Shown here: positions 1 through 11,356 of the stretch, one piece after another
Layout of the letters: the number at the start of each line of letters is the position of its first letter
How positions within the stretch are numbered: the stretch's first letter is position 1
Assembly (NCBI GenBank): GCA_030761205.1
Contig: JAULJL010000033.1
Coordinates: forward strand, 6,331,501 to 6,395,500
Source of the DNA: Fremontodendron californicum
Lineage: Eukaryota > Streptophyta > Magnoliopsida > Malvales > Malvaceae
Direction of reading: 5' to 3'
Length of the DNA stretch: 64,000 bases
Notes under the pieces: model-generated
What the model was told of the DNA's origin: nothing
What the model saw: only the letters and a program-made list of their open reading frames with translations
Databases searched by the model: none
Position numbers and translations under genes: made by a program

Positions 1-587
1 GAATTCGGCCAGGCTTAAGGGAGAGGAAGAAATTTCATTTTCACTACTTTATTTTCAGATTTTTTCTTGGTTTTGCTTAATTTTTTCTCTCCTTGGCTGA
101 AAGCAAAAAAGAAAAGTTTAGAAAAGAAAGGAAAGTTTGAAGAGATAAAGCTTGAAAGATAGCTTATTGAGGTTGCTTTTAGCACCAACTCTTGCACTTT
201 CATGATTTTCCATTCTTGTTTTTGCTATTTTTGATTATTATTTGGTAAGTTTTCTTTTTAAATAAGTGTTTTTTTTTTTTATATTCTTCTTAAGTTCTTT
301 CTTCATCTCTTTCTTAAATAATTTTTACAATTTTTTTCTTTATTTTCTTACCATGGCCGAATAGCCCAGATTTTTTCGTATTATTGTTGCTGTTTTGCTT
401 GATTTTATCATGTTATTTATGTTATTTTTTTAGTCTTGATGCTTTAAATATTCTTCTACTACATATACTTGAAGCTTGTTTTAATTTGGTTGCTTGTTTG
501 TTGCCATTTATGAGTTCATTATCATGTTCTTGCATTTTCAATTTTCTGTTTTCATAATGTTTAAATTTGTTGATGTTTTATATTTAG

Positions 588-1067
588 TATATCAAGTGTT
601 TGTGAAAATGTTTGTTAGTTTTAATATCTATACTTTGTGTTTGCATGATTTGAGTGTTATATTTTAGTTTTGCATGTTAATATATCAAGTGTTTGTGAAA
701 ATGCTTGTTAGTTTTAATATTTCTACTATGTGTTTGCATGATTTGAGTGTTATATTTTAGTTTTGCATGTTAGTATATCAAGTGTTTGTGAAAATGCCAT
801 GCTTGTTTGGAATCTTAGGCCATTCGGCCACTCCATGTATTTTACATTGTGTGTGCATTTTTGCTATGTTAGTTGATAGGTTTGCATTTGCATGATATTT
901 GATTGAGTATTTAATTTAAGTATATCAAGTGTTTGTGAAAATGCCATGCTTGTTGGAGCTTGAGGCCATTCGGCCACTTCATGTGTTTTACATTGTGTGT
1001 GCATTTTTGTTATGTTAGATGATAGGTTTGCATTTGCATGACATTTAGTTGAGTTTTTGGTTTAAGC
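588..1067 (+). repeat. Tandem duplications of 93 and 147 bp inside LTR A
   Basis: The phrase TATATCAAGTGTTTGTGAAA recurs at 588, 681, 774 and 921. The first two intervals are 93 bases and the third is 147 bases. The 147-base unit repeats nearly intact up to about 1067 and carries a GGCCATTCGGCCAC box. The array appears to have grown in two steps with different unit lengths. Confidence 0.8.
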
Positions 1068-2329
1068 ATGCCTTGTGTTTGTGTTATTGCCATGCATGTT
1101 TTAGTTATTAGGTTTGGTTTATTTTGCCATGCATGTCCATGCATTTTAGACCTAGGTTGCATTAAATGCCATGCAAGTTCATTTAGGTCTAGGTCACTAT
1201 ATTGATGCCATGCATTTTTTAATGACATTTAGGTTTAAACTCATCCATTTCATGCATCATATTTGTTGTATTTTTTCATGCATTTCATGTTCATACCACT
1301 TGACTAATGACTTAAGCCAATTAATGGTTCAAAGTCATGCTCTCTTGAGGATACTTGTGAAAAATTAAAGAGTTGTCAAATTGATTATTCTAACTTTGTG
1401 ATTTTTTTTACTTAGCCAATTTTTGTCTAATTTTTAAAAAGTCCTAGCTACTGTTTGTGAGTCATTATGTGAGTCTTAAATATTTTTACTTCGATTTTTA
1501 AATGATTTTATCAAAGGCAAAAAATGTGTTTTGGCAAAATAGTTTTTTTCACGCAGTACTCGTATTTTCCCGATTTTTCTGGGCATTCATCTTTAATCCG
1601 AAAATTAAGCCGGTTTGTTTTTGAGTATTTTTACATGTCTTGAGTCTCCAGTATTTTTTTTTAGATTTTTTAGAATTTTTAAAAGTAGGATAAAAATCGT
1701 GGCTTACAACTGGACAGTGGAGTCAGAACTGAATTTGAAGGAAAATCATTTTTTTGTTTTGGTTAAGTTACCTAGAGGGGGCTGATTAGGAAGTTTAGCT
1801 ACTTAGTTAGGGTAGTTTCTAAGCCTTTTTAAACTCTAAAAATGATTTTTTAAGTCTCGGGTTAAGGGTGGTCAAGTCCGGGATTTTTAACTTAGGAAAT
1901 TAGAGCCATTTAAAAAAGGGTTTAGCTAAGTTTTCATTCTTAATCTAAGCTTTTCAAAATTGTTTTCAAACAATCACAAAGTATTTTAGTTTTAGAATAT
2001 TTAATTTGATATATTTTCCTAAGGTAGCCGAATATCTTTATAGATATACGGATTTCCTTAATTAAAGGAAAAAATACATTTTCATGCATTGCATTTTTCA
2101 TATTCATGCATTTTATATAATATGTGATTTTTGCTATGATAATTTCTATGATATTGTTATGATTTTGAGTTATGTTATATTGTTTATTATATGATTTGGA
2201 ATATTTCATGATATCCTATGCTTTTTATTTAGTTATTTTTGTCATATTATTTAGCATATACTATGTTCATGCATTATTATTTTCATTATTATTTTCATGC
2301 ATATTATATGATAGCATTATTTTATATTC

Positions 2330-2720
2330 CATGTCATTTAAATTATATGCTATATCATTCATATTTGCCATGTCATTTAAATTATTTCATTTTGCCATGC
2401 CATTTAAATTATCTCATTTCATATAGAATATGTTATGTTACCTAGGACATTTCATTTCATGTAGAATATATTGTTACCTAGGTCATTTCATTTCATTTAG
2501 GATATATATTATGTCATTTAGGATATTTTATTTCATTTAGAATATATCATATGACTTAGGATATTACATTTCATATAGAATATATTATGTTACCTAGGTC
2601 ATTTCATTTCATTTAGAATATATCATATAACTTAGGATATTTCATTTCATTTAGAATATGCTAAGACATCTAAATCATATCATTTAGGGTGCATAATATT
2701 ATTTAGATTTTGCTATGTCA
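2330..2720 (+). repeat. CATTTAG-rich degenerate short repeats in LTR A
   Basis: Degenerate units containing CATTTCATTTAG, CATGTCATTTA and AGAATATAT follow each other for about 400 bases. A similar CATGTCATT array sits at the equivalent place in LTR B (about 43990-44400), just upstream of the conserved 3' LTR block. The overlapping short ORFs are by-products of the repeats. Confidence 0.65.
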
Positions 2721-3126
2721 TTTTATTTATGTCATACATAAACATATTCATTTCTTTTAAATGTTTTCAAAAAAGGTAATGATTTTCAATAAAATAAAGA
2801 TATTCCAGAGTTAAAATAATTCATGAGTTCTCTGCCGGGTTTGCTGGGGAGGATACCATCAATTATCATTAAAAACGGAATATCTTCTTTAAAATGAGAA
2901 TGATTCAGAAAGTTTTTCAAATTGATAAAAATTCCTATATTTTGCCACGTTTGTTAGGGAATATAGGAAAATTTTGAATTTATAAATTCCGGATTCATTT
3001 TCAATTAAAAATGGAATTATTTTTCTTTAAATTGGGAATTAACTTGAAATACTAAATTTAAAACCGACTTCTTTACCGAGATTTGAGATAACACATGATT
3101 AATAAGGTACCGTTTTATACGGGCGT

Positions 3127-3152
3127 TGTGGGGGTGCTAATCCTTCTCCGCA
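3127..3152 (+). other. Conserved hairpin in LTR A, near its 3' end
   Basis: TGTGGGG and a downstream CTCCGCA can pair around a loop of about 12 bases with one mismatch. The same element is perfect in copy B (44670-44695) and imperfect in copy D (near 53480-53506). It lies in the part of the LTR expected to be U5, so it may be an RNA structure. That role is inferred. Confidence 0.4.
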
Positions 3153-3449
3153 CGTAACCGAGTCCCGAACTCGTTTCTTTGATTTCTCTGGTTTAAAACG
3201 CAGACTTGAAATTGGTTTTAAAAATGTTTTAATTAATTTTTAAAATATTTTATAAAACCGGTTTTAATAGGTGGTCGATCACACCTAGCTAAAAAAGATT
3301 GGTGGCGACTCCATTTATTTTTCAAGGTCATTTTCAAAACTTTCATTTTTCTAAAGGAATTAAGTCGACTTTTCCTCGGTTTTTTTAATATCATGCTTAA
3401 CGAATAATAAAGTCTTGCGATGAGACTTGTTATTTTTTAGGTTGCGACA

Positions 3450-3807
3450 CGTGTGTTATCAAAAAATATATTAATATTCTTGTTATCAAATTCTTTTGAT
3501 GTTAATAGAGTAATCGAGAAACAAAATCATTATTCAAAATATAATATTAAAAATCAAATTATTACATTAATAAAATCCGATTCAATTATTAATAACAAAT
3601 ATATAATTCATTTAATTTTATTTATATGAATATTATAAGCATACTCTATTTTTAACATAACATAGAATAAATGTAGGTTATAAAATCAGTCACAACATTT
3701 ATCAATTATAGGAATTGAAATTAATTGATTATTTTGATTTACATTAACCACATTAATATCGTTGATATAATTTTAATATTAAAATTCTTAACCTCTATGT
3801 TTAAAAC
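3450..3807. other. AT-rich spacer, no gene seen
   Basis: This is very AT-rich sequence between the LTR end and the truncated receptor gene. I see no conserved domain, repeat or promoter that I can support. Confidence 0.6.
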
Positions 3808-5061
3808 GTGTTTGAAGGACGACTTCCAACTCCACCACCTTCATTGAATTGGTTGTTCATTTCGGAGAATAAATTAGTTGAAGAAATTCATTCTTCCATT
3901 TGCAATTTGAGTTCGCTAAAAGTTCTGGTCTTGTCAAAGAATAATTTGGGTGGAGTTATCCCAAAATGTGTTGGAAACTTAAGCTCCACTCTTTTACACA
4001 TAGATCTACGGATGAATAAGTTTAATGGTACAATTCCTGCGCAGTTTCCTAAAGGTTGTTTGTTAAGAACTTTTAGCATCAACAATAACCAACTGGAAGG
4101 GCCAATGCCTCGATCTTTGCTTAATTGCAGGGATCTGACACTTGTAGATTTAGGGAACAACAAGTTGCATGACACCTTTCCGAAGTGGTTAGGAGAATTG
4201 GAATTACAAGTTCTTGTCTTGCGATCCAATAGATTCTATGGTCGCATAGATGATTTTGAGGCTACATTTTCTTTCTCTCAATTGCGAATCATGGATCTCT
4301 CTGACAATGACTTCATTGGGAACTTGCCAAGAAAATTATTTGAAAATTTGATTTCTATCAAGGATGGGAATCAAAAGAAAGTGGAAGCAGAGTATATGAT
4401 ATATGTGTATCCTGCTGAAAAAATGAATTATCCTGTAATAGTGGATTATGATCCATCTATATTCTTTACAACAAAAGGATTGGAGAGAGAGTATGTGAAA
4501 ATCTTAACCATATTCACAGCTATCGATTTTTCAAACAACGGATTCACTGGGGAAATCCCTCAAGCAGTTGGAGAACTTCATTCACTCATACTCCTCAACC
4601 TCTCTCACAATAGTTTAACAGGTCCTATCCCATCATTGCTAGGTAATTTGTCAATGCTTGAATCATTGGATCTCTCTTCCGACAAGCTCCAACACAGAAT
4701 TCCTGTACAGCTGAAGAATCTGATATTCTTAGAGGTTTTAAACCTCTCTGATAATTATCTTACAGGACCAATTCCTCAAGGCAACCAATTGGATACTTTT
4801 ACAAGTAGTTCCTACCACGGGAACTTGGGTTTTTGCGGATTCCCATTGTCAAACAAGTGCAGTGAGGATATGGAACCACCTGTAATGATATTTGATGAAG
4901 ATGATGATGATAGTACCACCACATTTAATTGGAAATTTGCTCTTTTGATGGGGTATGGATGTGGGCTGGTTTTTGGATGCAGCATGGGATACATAGTATT
5001 CACAACTCGAAAACCACGTTTCTTCATTAGGATGGGGAAAATTCTAAAAAAAGTTTCTTAA
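3808..5061 (+). pseudogene. Receptor-like protein (LRR-RLP), N-terminally truncated
   Basis: This 417-residue frame is the C-terminal half of a plant receptor-like protein of the Cf/RLP class, cell-surface proteins used in defence or development. Visible in order are about ten leucine-rich repeats (for example LSHNSLTGPIPSLLGNL), an island interruption at about residues 195-245, and the last LRRs. Then come an LRR cap with GFCGFPLSNKC, an acidic stretch (EDDDD), one membrane span at about residues 376-398 and a short basic tail. There is no kinase domain, as is normal for RLPs. Family members are usually 700-1000 residues with a signal peptide. Here the frame begins at a GTG without an ATG, and the upstream DNA is AT-rich and unrelated, so the N-terminal LRRs and signal peptide are missing. 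The remaining frame is open and could be recently truncated, or an exon of a larger broken gene. Confidence 0.85.
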
Positions 5062-5084
5062 TATGAGCTTTTGGTAGGCTTCAA
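5057..5084 (+). repeat. Candidate left terminal inverted repeat of a Mutator-like element
   Basis: TTTTGGTAGGCTTCAA (5069-5084) matches the reverse complement of 20293-20308 at 15 of 16 positions. A looser match (CTTAA..TATG) continues outward. The two sites bracket the Ulp1-like and FAR1-like pseudogenes. I could not find a convincing 8-10 bp target duplication, and the left site overlaps the receptor gene stop, so this is tentative. Confidence 0.35.
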
Positions 5085-5312
5085 GAAATCTGGACCGTTA
5101 GATAAAAAATAATGAACTAAACCGTTAAAAAAAATATATACATTTTACCGGTTAACTTGGTGTCAGCTGAAAAAAACCCATATCCTGCCTCTCTCCCTTT
5201 GAAAATCATCGAATCAGTTCTTCCTTAAAAAAACCCAAACCCTAAAATTGCAAAATACTTATCTCGATTTTTCATTTTGAACAACCCAAACCCCGAAATT
5301 GAGAAAACCCTT

Positions 5313-5436
5313 ACCCCGATTGTGAGAGCTGTGGAGGAGAAGAGCAAAACCCCGATTGTGAGAGAGCAAGACCCCGATTGTGAGAGAGCAAGATCCCGAT
5401 TGTGACAGAGCAAAACCCCGATTGTAAGAGCTGCGG
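5313..5436 (+). repeat. 22-bp tandem repeat
   Basis: ACCCCGATTGTGAGAG-type units start at 5349, 5371, 5393 and 5415, a period of exactly 22 bases. A related longer unit begins at 5313. The overlapping reverse-strand frames are artefacts of this array. Confidence 0.8.
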
Positions 5437-7102
5437 AGGAGAAGAGCAAGAAGAAGGTAAACACCCAACCCCGACTCTCTCCCTCTCAAAATCATCAAAC
5501 CCAGATTGACATTTTTTTGTTTGATCATCTGGTATTTTGTTTCTTTGTTGGTTTCTAAGCTTTTTTTCTGGGTTAATGTAATTGTTTTTTGTTTGAGAAT
5601 TTTATTTTTAAATATCAACATAAATTCTGGGATGCTCTCTTCTCTAGGTTGTCCTATGTAGTTTCTATGTCCTTTTACACTGCGTTTCTTTTTTCTTTTT
5701 TTTTTCCTGGGTATGTTTATATCTCTTTTTCTCTCTGTGGGATGATGATTGGGAGGCCTGTCGTCGACCCCATTGATGGTATTTATGCTCAGCCTCTTTC
5801 GCAAGCTTGGCATAGTGTTTGGCAGACAACGAGGCCGAGGATAGGTCGTATAGGAGTGGAGGTAGCTGTGGTCAGGGGTATTTGACGGACAAGGGTGTGT
5901 TTGCGAAGGGTGTTTTTAAGCTAATTAATAATCCAGTTAATGTAGTTTTTAGGGAACCCATTTCTTTGGAAGGATTTGAATTGGTTTACATTTTAATATT
6001 TGGAGTTTGGACCATGGTTAATGTGGCGTGGTTATATAGTTTGTTATTCTTTTTGGTTGATTAGTTTGAGAATACAATTGGAAACATGATCTTGTTTTTG
6101 TTGTCGTAGACTCGTAGTGGGCATGATAATATAGCAGTTTGTTATATGGCATTCTTTGTGCTTATAATAGAATTTTTGTTGTACTTAATATGTTTAATTG
6201 TTCAAAGTGAAGCACTTTGTTATTGTTCAACAGTGTTGGCACTTGGAAGAGCATGAAGGAACATCTTAGGCCATGTAATACGGAGTGTGCTTAGGTACAA
6301 CAAAGCAATTACGAGCTTAGAAGAGGAAAGATAAGGATTGCAAGTAGATGGATATTAAAATTGTTGTTTGTGTATATCTTGATGTTTAATTGATAGTATG
6401 TAGTTAAATATAATCAAGGTTGTTGTTTGGATATATAAATCCCTGTGCAAATGGCTTATAACTTATGTTACTTCTATTCTTAATTTTCCTTGAAATATCT
6501 GTGTCCGACATTCGGACATAGATATAAGAGTACAATTTTTCAATATATGGATAAACTTTTAAAAAATTGAGTATACTTGTTTAGATTATTGGGTTTGCAA
6601 TCATTATTGGTGAAGAATTTGAATGTTCAACCTATTCTATCTTTGAACCAATCATGTAAATGAGTGAATTCTTGTACAAGTGATTGAATTAGTTAGTGAA
6701 TTCCCACCATCGTGTTTCAGCTTAGATGTTTTTCAAGTTTTAGTGTTTTGAGTTATATATGATTATATTTATATGACTGCTAATTGCTGATATATGGTCA
6801 TTTTTTCATTTCAAGTTTTAGTGTTTTGAGTTATATTCGTCATCAGAGATCGTCGATAAATCTCTCTTTTTAGACAAATCGGTAAGTTTCTCTCTTCAAA
6901 TCCTTTACATTTGTTGATAGTCATTTGATTTCAGACGGAAGTTGATAATGTTGGCAAATTCATCATCCAAATCTGGTCAAGTTGATTGGATATTTGCAAG
7001 TAATGTTTTTTTAACTTAGAAACTGATTTTGTATTATAAATTATAACTTTTTGTATGTCTAAAGTTGAGAAATTTGCAAACTTTTGTTTCATTTTATTAA
7101 AG
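5437..7102. other. No recognisable gene
   Basis: There are small open frames (such as 5589-5885 and 5819-6064), but they show no family motif and have ordinary AT-rich composition. A possible short first exon of the next gene (near 6948-6999, followed by GTAAT) can be read but not proved. A direct copy of TTTCAAGTTTTAGTGTTTTG occurs at about 6730 and 6810. Confidence 0.5.
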
Positions 7103-7739
7103 ATTCAAAGACATGGACAAAGTTGATGAAGATGTGCAGCTGAAACAGACTGAATCGAGCATGAAGGTTGTCAAACCGAGGGGTTCATTTTTGAATTACT
7201 AGTAAGTAACTATACTTGGTGGTTCTAAGTTGAATTCATTAGACATGCTATGTTGTTATATTTGGATTTAAAGAGTGCGAGTTACAGATTTTATGTTAAT
7301 CGCTTTATACAACATAAGTGAATGCAAAGGAGATGGAGAAGAAAAAGGGAAAATGACATTGAAGGTGAGTAATCTTTTATGTATCTAGTTCTTTTATTGA
7401 GAATATGATGTTTAATTATTTTGCTTATAAAGTCAAAGTGTTGGACAGTATAGACATATTATTGCTTTTCTTTGTTGGTACATAGAAACCATATAAATGC
7501 TTATCTTTTGTGTGGACACTAAGTTATACAGTGTTACTAAAATCATGGTTTTTTTACGAGTATGTGAATTAATTTGAATTTTTTTTTCATAGGCTCGTAG
7601 AGAGCTGGCAGCAAAATGGAAAGTGCTGCCTACAGAGGAGAAGCAGCCGTTTATAGAGCAGACAGTTGCTTAAAAAGAGCAGTACAAAAATGAAGTGCAA
7701 GAGTTGAAAAGACAGAAATTAGATGTTGATGAAAAATAG
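7103..7739 (+). pseudogene. HMG-box-like fragment in three exons, broken
   Basis: HMG boxes are about 75-residue DNA-bending domains of chromatin proteins. Exon 1 (7103-7201, ATG at 7113) encodes KVVKPRGSFLNY, resembling the start of an HMG box, and ends at GTAAGT. A second exon near 7278-7364 reads YRFYVNRFIQHK and then loses frame. Exon 3 (7593-7739) encodes LAAKWKVLPTEEKQPF and KEQYKNEVQEL, resembling helices 2 and 3 of the box. An in-frame TAA splits exon 3 after EQTVA. With a frameshift and a stop it cannot make a full box. It lies 107 bases upstream of the mobile-domain exon and may be its 5' end or a captured gene fragment. The HMG assignment is from motif resemblance only. Confidence 0.5.
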
Positions 7740-7845
7740 ATGGTAATAATTCAATAAGAAAATGTTATATTAAAGAAATAATAGTTAAAAATTAAGTATG
7801 ATGTTATATTGCTATGTATATTTAATGAATGTACTTTATGTGTAG

Positions 7846-9580
7846 GGTTTGGTTGCGACATGCTGTAGCCCGTTTAATTTGTGCAAGCTGTTTAAGCAAT
7901 TGAAGGAAAAAAATTGAAGGTGCAGTGGAAAGCATTGGGTTCAGTCCCTTACTACTCTTGAAATGTGGAAAGCTTCGAAGAGAACTGTGTGAATATTTGG
8001 TTGACAACTTTGATGTTGCAACCAGCTCCATGCAAGTTGATGGCCAAAGTATCCCTTTCACAGTCGAGGATGTTGAAGGTATTCTAGGTTTAGAAAACGA
8101 GGGAATAGAGGTATCAAGTGTAATTGAAAGAGAAGAAGGTGAAGTCCTGTGTAATAAGTATAATATTCCAACTCATCGAAATATTAGTTTTGTTAGGCTA
8201 GAGAAAGAAATTATGGAGTTCGAGGCCGACTGTGAAGATCTAAAGGCCATGCTCCTCTTATATATCGTTGGACGATTTTTGTGTCCAACGACTGAAGGGG
8301 GGCCATCGAAAGAGTATTTTTCTTGTTTGACTAAGGATGGCCTTAATGGGAAATTGAATTGGGCAAAACATGTTCATGACAAGCTTCTTCTCGGTATTAG
8401 AAGTTTTCATCCAAGGAAGATGAAATCATCAAAAGTCTACTTAATCGGTTGCCTGCTATTATTGGTGGTAAGTTTAAGATTTGTTCTTCGTGTACTAATG
8501 CAATTTGATTTGAATTAAGTTGGAATGGAATTAAATTAGAAGTATAAGTTATTAATTCTTGATATTGACTAAATTGTAATTATTTGAATAGATTAGGTTC
8601 TATGACCATATATGCGGAGTTCGGAGTACCAAAGAGGCAATGTCAACTTTTGTTCCTCGCATTAGTGCATAGGGAACGAATGAGGTTGCGAATTCAATTT
8701 CCCATTGAAAAGACTTCCGTGTTGGATTGAGATCCAAGGTGACACCAGTTATCTAAGTTGTATTAATTTATTGTTAGTGACTATAACTTATATATGAATT
8801 ATGTAGTTTGATTAACTTATGATTTCATGGAAATAAGGGTATTAATATCACCGAACAACATCACACTCAGCGAACGATAGAAGAGGAGCAAAAGCAGTAT
8901 CATACTGACTTACAGGTAAGTCATTAAGATCTTCATGTCTAATTCATAGAGAATGCAAGAAATCTATAAATTATGTATATACTTCATGGATTGCATTAAC
9001 TCTATATAGTGATAATATGTTTATTCGTAATTATTTTTCAGGCTTTAAGAGAGTCGATGAAAAGTCTGGAAGCAAATGTGACAGAAAAACTGAATAGAAT
9101 GTCCGAAAACATTAAGTCAATTGAGGATTCTGTTAATGCTCTTTTATCGAAATCTATTGAAGTGAAAACTGGCGGTGAAACCAGTTTGAAAAAAAGGGAT
9201 GTGGAATGAGGCATCTTTGAGGTCGATGGGCAGAGCACCGACTTGAAAACACCAGCTGGTGAGTTGGAGTCCTCGATTGAGATCATTGAGCGCAAAGCGA
9301 AAGAGGGAGATGTAGATTTAAGTACACCAATGAGAACTGATATTAACAATCCAAGCTCAAGTTGTCCTGCCCCACGGAAAAAGAAAGTATATATATTTAC
9401 TTATTTATAATTCAATAATACTTAGACTTGCTATAAAATAACTAATTTGTTTATGGCATTTTATATGATTACATATTATAGGGTCAATCTGGCAAGAAAA
9501 TCAAAATTGTTAGGTCAAGGTCAACATTTGCTTCTGGTGTTAGTCGGATAGTTACACGAGCCAGATCAACTTTGTTGTGA
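7846..9580 (+). pseudogene. N-terminal part of a transposon-associated Ulp1-type gene (plant mobile domain plus linker)
   Basis: The first exon (7846-8467, donor GTAAGT) encodes a domain typical of the N-terminus of Ulp1 genes carried by plant Mutator-like elements. Visible are CCSPFNLCKLFKQL, then IGFSPLLLLKCGKLRRELC, the conserved IPFTVEDVEGILGL, and GKLNWAKHVHDKL. The two halves are out of frame near 7912, in a run of A. A later exon (about 8590-8690) reads CGVRSTKEAMSTFVPRISA before a TAG. Lysine- and glutamate-rich linker exons follow at about 8838-8915, 9042-9209 and 9235-9390. A last piece with KKIKIVRSRSTF, possibly a nuclear signal, ends at a TGA near 9578. The gene is decayed. Its role in the transposon is unknown. 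Confidence 0.6.
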
Positions 9581-9840
9581 TATTCGCACTCTCGTCCGCA
9601 TGACTGTTTATGTTTGTTTGAATAGACCAATCATGCATGTAGCCATGATATGCTTATAGAACATTTATTTGTTCTGCCTTTCAGTGCAATCTTTCTGAAT
9701 GCATACACTTAATATATATTAATATTGAGACAATTTATATATGTTTAAGTATATACAGTTATTGCATAAGTCTGATATGTATAATTACTAATTAGCAGTA
9801 CCATATGCCGTATCTTTGTATAAAAAAAAATTTCAAGGTT

Positions 9841-11356
9841 ACCGCGAAGAGGGCCTTTGTCAAAATTTCGAAGAAATTAGATGAACTTGAAAGTGCAATA
9901 TGCAATCATGTATGGAACAGTAATGTCGATGAAAGGTAAGTTGATGATATATTTTGATTTAAAGATATATCTTGATTTAAAGGTCATATGGATTTCGATC
10001 TTTTATTTATTCTTTATATGAGTTTATATTGTAGTGAAGTTGTTGTCCAATTCGGTGCAACATTTGCATCAATCGAGGAATTTGGCTCGTTGCGCCCAAA
10101 ACAATGGGTTACTTCAGTTGTAAGTCTAATATATTGTTTCATCGAACTTCATGATTGTCTTTGTAGTAGTGAAATGTGTTTAATGAGTTGTTCCTGCCCT
10201 AGATTATTGACTTTGTGGGTGAGTCAATGGCGTACTATTGTAAAGCTTCGACTATGTCAACAAGGAGATGGTATTTTCCGACCTCATTTTCTGTGAGTAT
10301 ATTTTAAGTTGGTTTGTTTTTTGCATATAGTTTATATTTTTTCAAGAAAGATGTACCTTATGTTAATTCTTTGCAGAGTCATATCTTGTCAACATAATGC
10401 GATGCGAAAGAGCTCATTAAGTTTTTTAAAGGACAATTCATTCATATGGGATCGTTGAGTGACTGTTATAAGGTTAGGACATGGAAATCTTTTATATGCG
10501 TACTATCGGAAATATGCTATATAACGTAATAACCTGCTAACAATGATTATGTAATTTCGTTGCAGATCTTTATACCAATGAATGAGATGAACACGCATTG
10601 GTATTTGTGTGTGATAGATATACTAGAGAAGGAAGCCAAAGTGTTGGATACACTGCCGCGAAATGTTGCAAATCAAAAAAGAGTTGCGGATGTCACTCGT
10701 GTGGTAAGATAAATACATGTTCTACTCAATTATTTAGTTGGCACTTGCGAACATTTTTTTAATTCATGATTTTGGTTTACGACGAGACATTTAAAATTTT
10801 GTCAAATTTCACTTCGAACAGATATCCGCATGTGCGAAATTGTTTAAGGACCCTCTTATGACATCATTGGTTGGTAGTCCAATGGTGCCATTTCATGAGT
10901 TGAAAATTGTTGTTCCAGAGAGGGTTCCTCTGCAAAGCAACGGGTATAATAACTCTCTCACTATTTGAAAACCTTGTTTTCCATTATGTAACTGAATAAT
11001 AAAAGCTACTATTCTTGAAAATGCATATAGTTATGATTGCGGAATGTGGGTTGCTGCTTTCATGCAAAATCTACATGTCACTGACTATAAATTTGTGGTA
11101 TATTATTCTCATTGCTGTGAGTTATTTCAATATTTGGTCATATGTTGGGTCATTGCAAAGTTTGATTCCCTTTGTATGTATTCGTATGTAGCGTTTAAAC
11201 GTGTGGGATAGATTTATATTAGTCTTTGAGCTCATAAACCATAAGGAGAACACTTTACGGAAAAGCGTATGTGATGCTGCTCTTAACCTCCATAAAGCTA
11301 GGATATCTCCTCGTACAAAGCTGTCGCAGAAGTCAGTTGGCAAGTTGAAGCTGTGA
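9841..11356 (+). pseudogene. Ulp1-like (C48) SUMO-protease domain, multi-exon, degraded
   Basis: Ulp1 peptidases cleave SUMO precursors and SUMO conjugates. The catalytic exons show the triad: His in NTHWYLCVID (10595-10597), Asp in KVLDTLPR (10647-10649) and Cys in GYDCGMWVA (11038-11040). Exons at 10566-10703, 10822-10943, 11031-11097 and 11192-11356 have plausible GT..AG borders. The last one ends KSVGKLKL followed by TGA. Upstream exons (about 9841-9939, 10035-10119, 10203-10292 and 10376-10470) carry the substrate-side part. The exon at 10376 has an in-frame TAA six codons in. The triad is intact but the whole frame is not. Together with the mobile-domain exon upstream this is the arrangement found in Ulp1-carrying Mutator-like elements. 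Confidence 0.75.

Larger units (their letters stand above)
1..3449 (+). mobile_element. 3' part of a Tat/Ogre-like long LTR (copy A)
   Basis: The start lies outside the window. The last 650 bases align by eye with the ends of three other copies in the window (44500-45008, 48240-48803, 53160-53764). They share, in order, a TCATGAGTTCTCTG block, GC-rich GCCGGGTTTGC-type motifs, AATAAGGTACC, a short GC hairpin, CCGATCACACCTAG-like sequence and a GGCGACTCC block. It ends at TTGCGACA, as expected for an LTR with a CA end. No primer-binding site follows, so this is a solo or truncated LTR. The short ORFs inside are low-complexity and I do not believe they are genes. Confidence 0.7.

Noticed and set aside
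5589..6064. Two overlapping short frames with hydrophobic ends
   Set aside because: Out of phase with each other, no motif and no conserved start. Probably chance.
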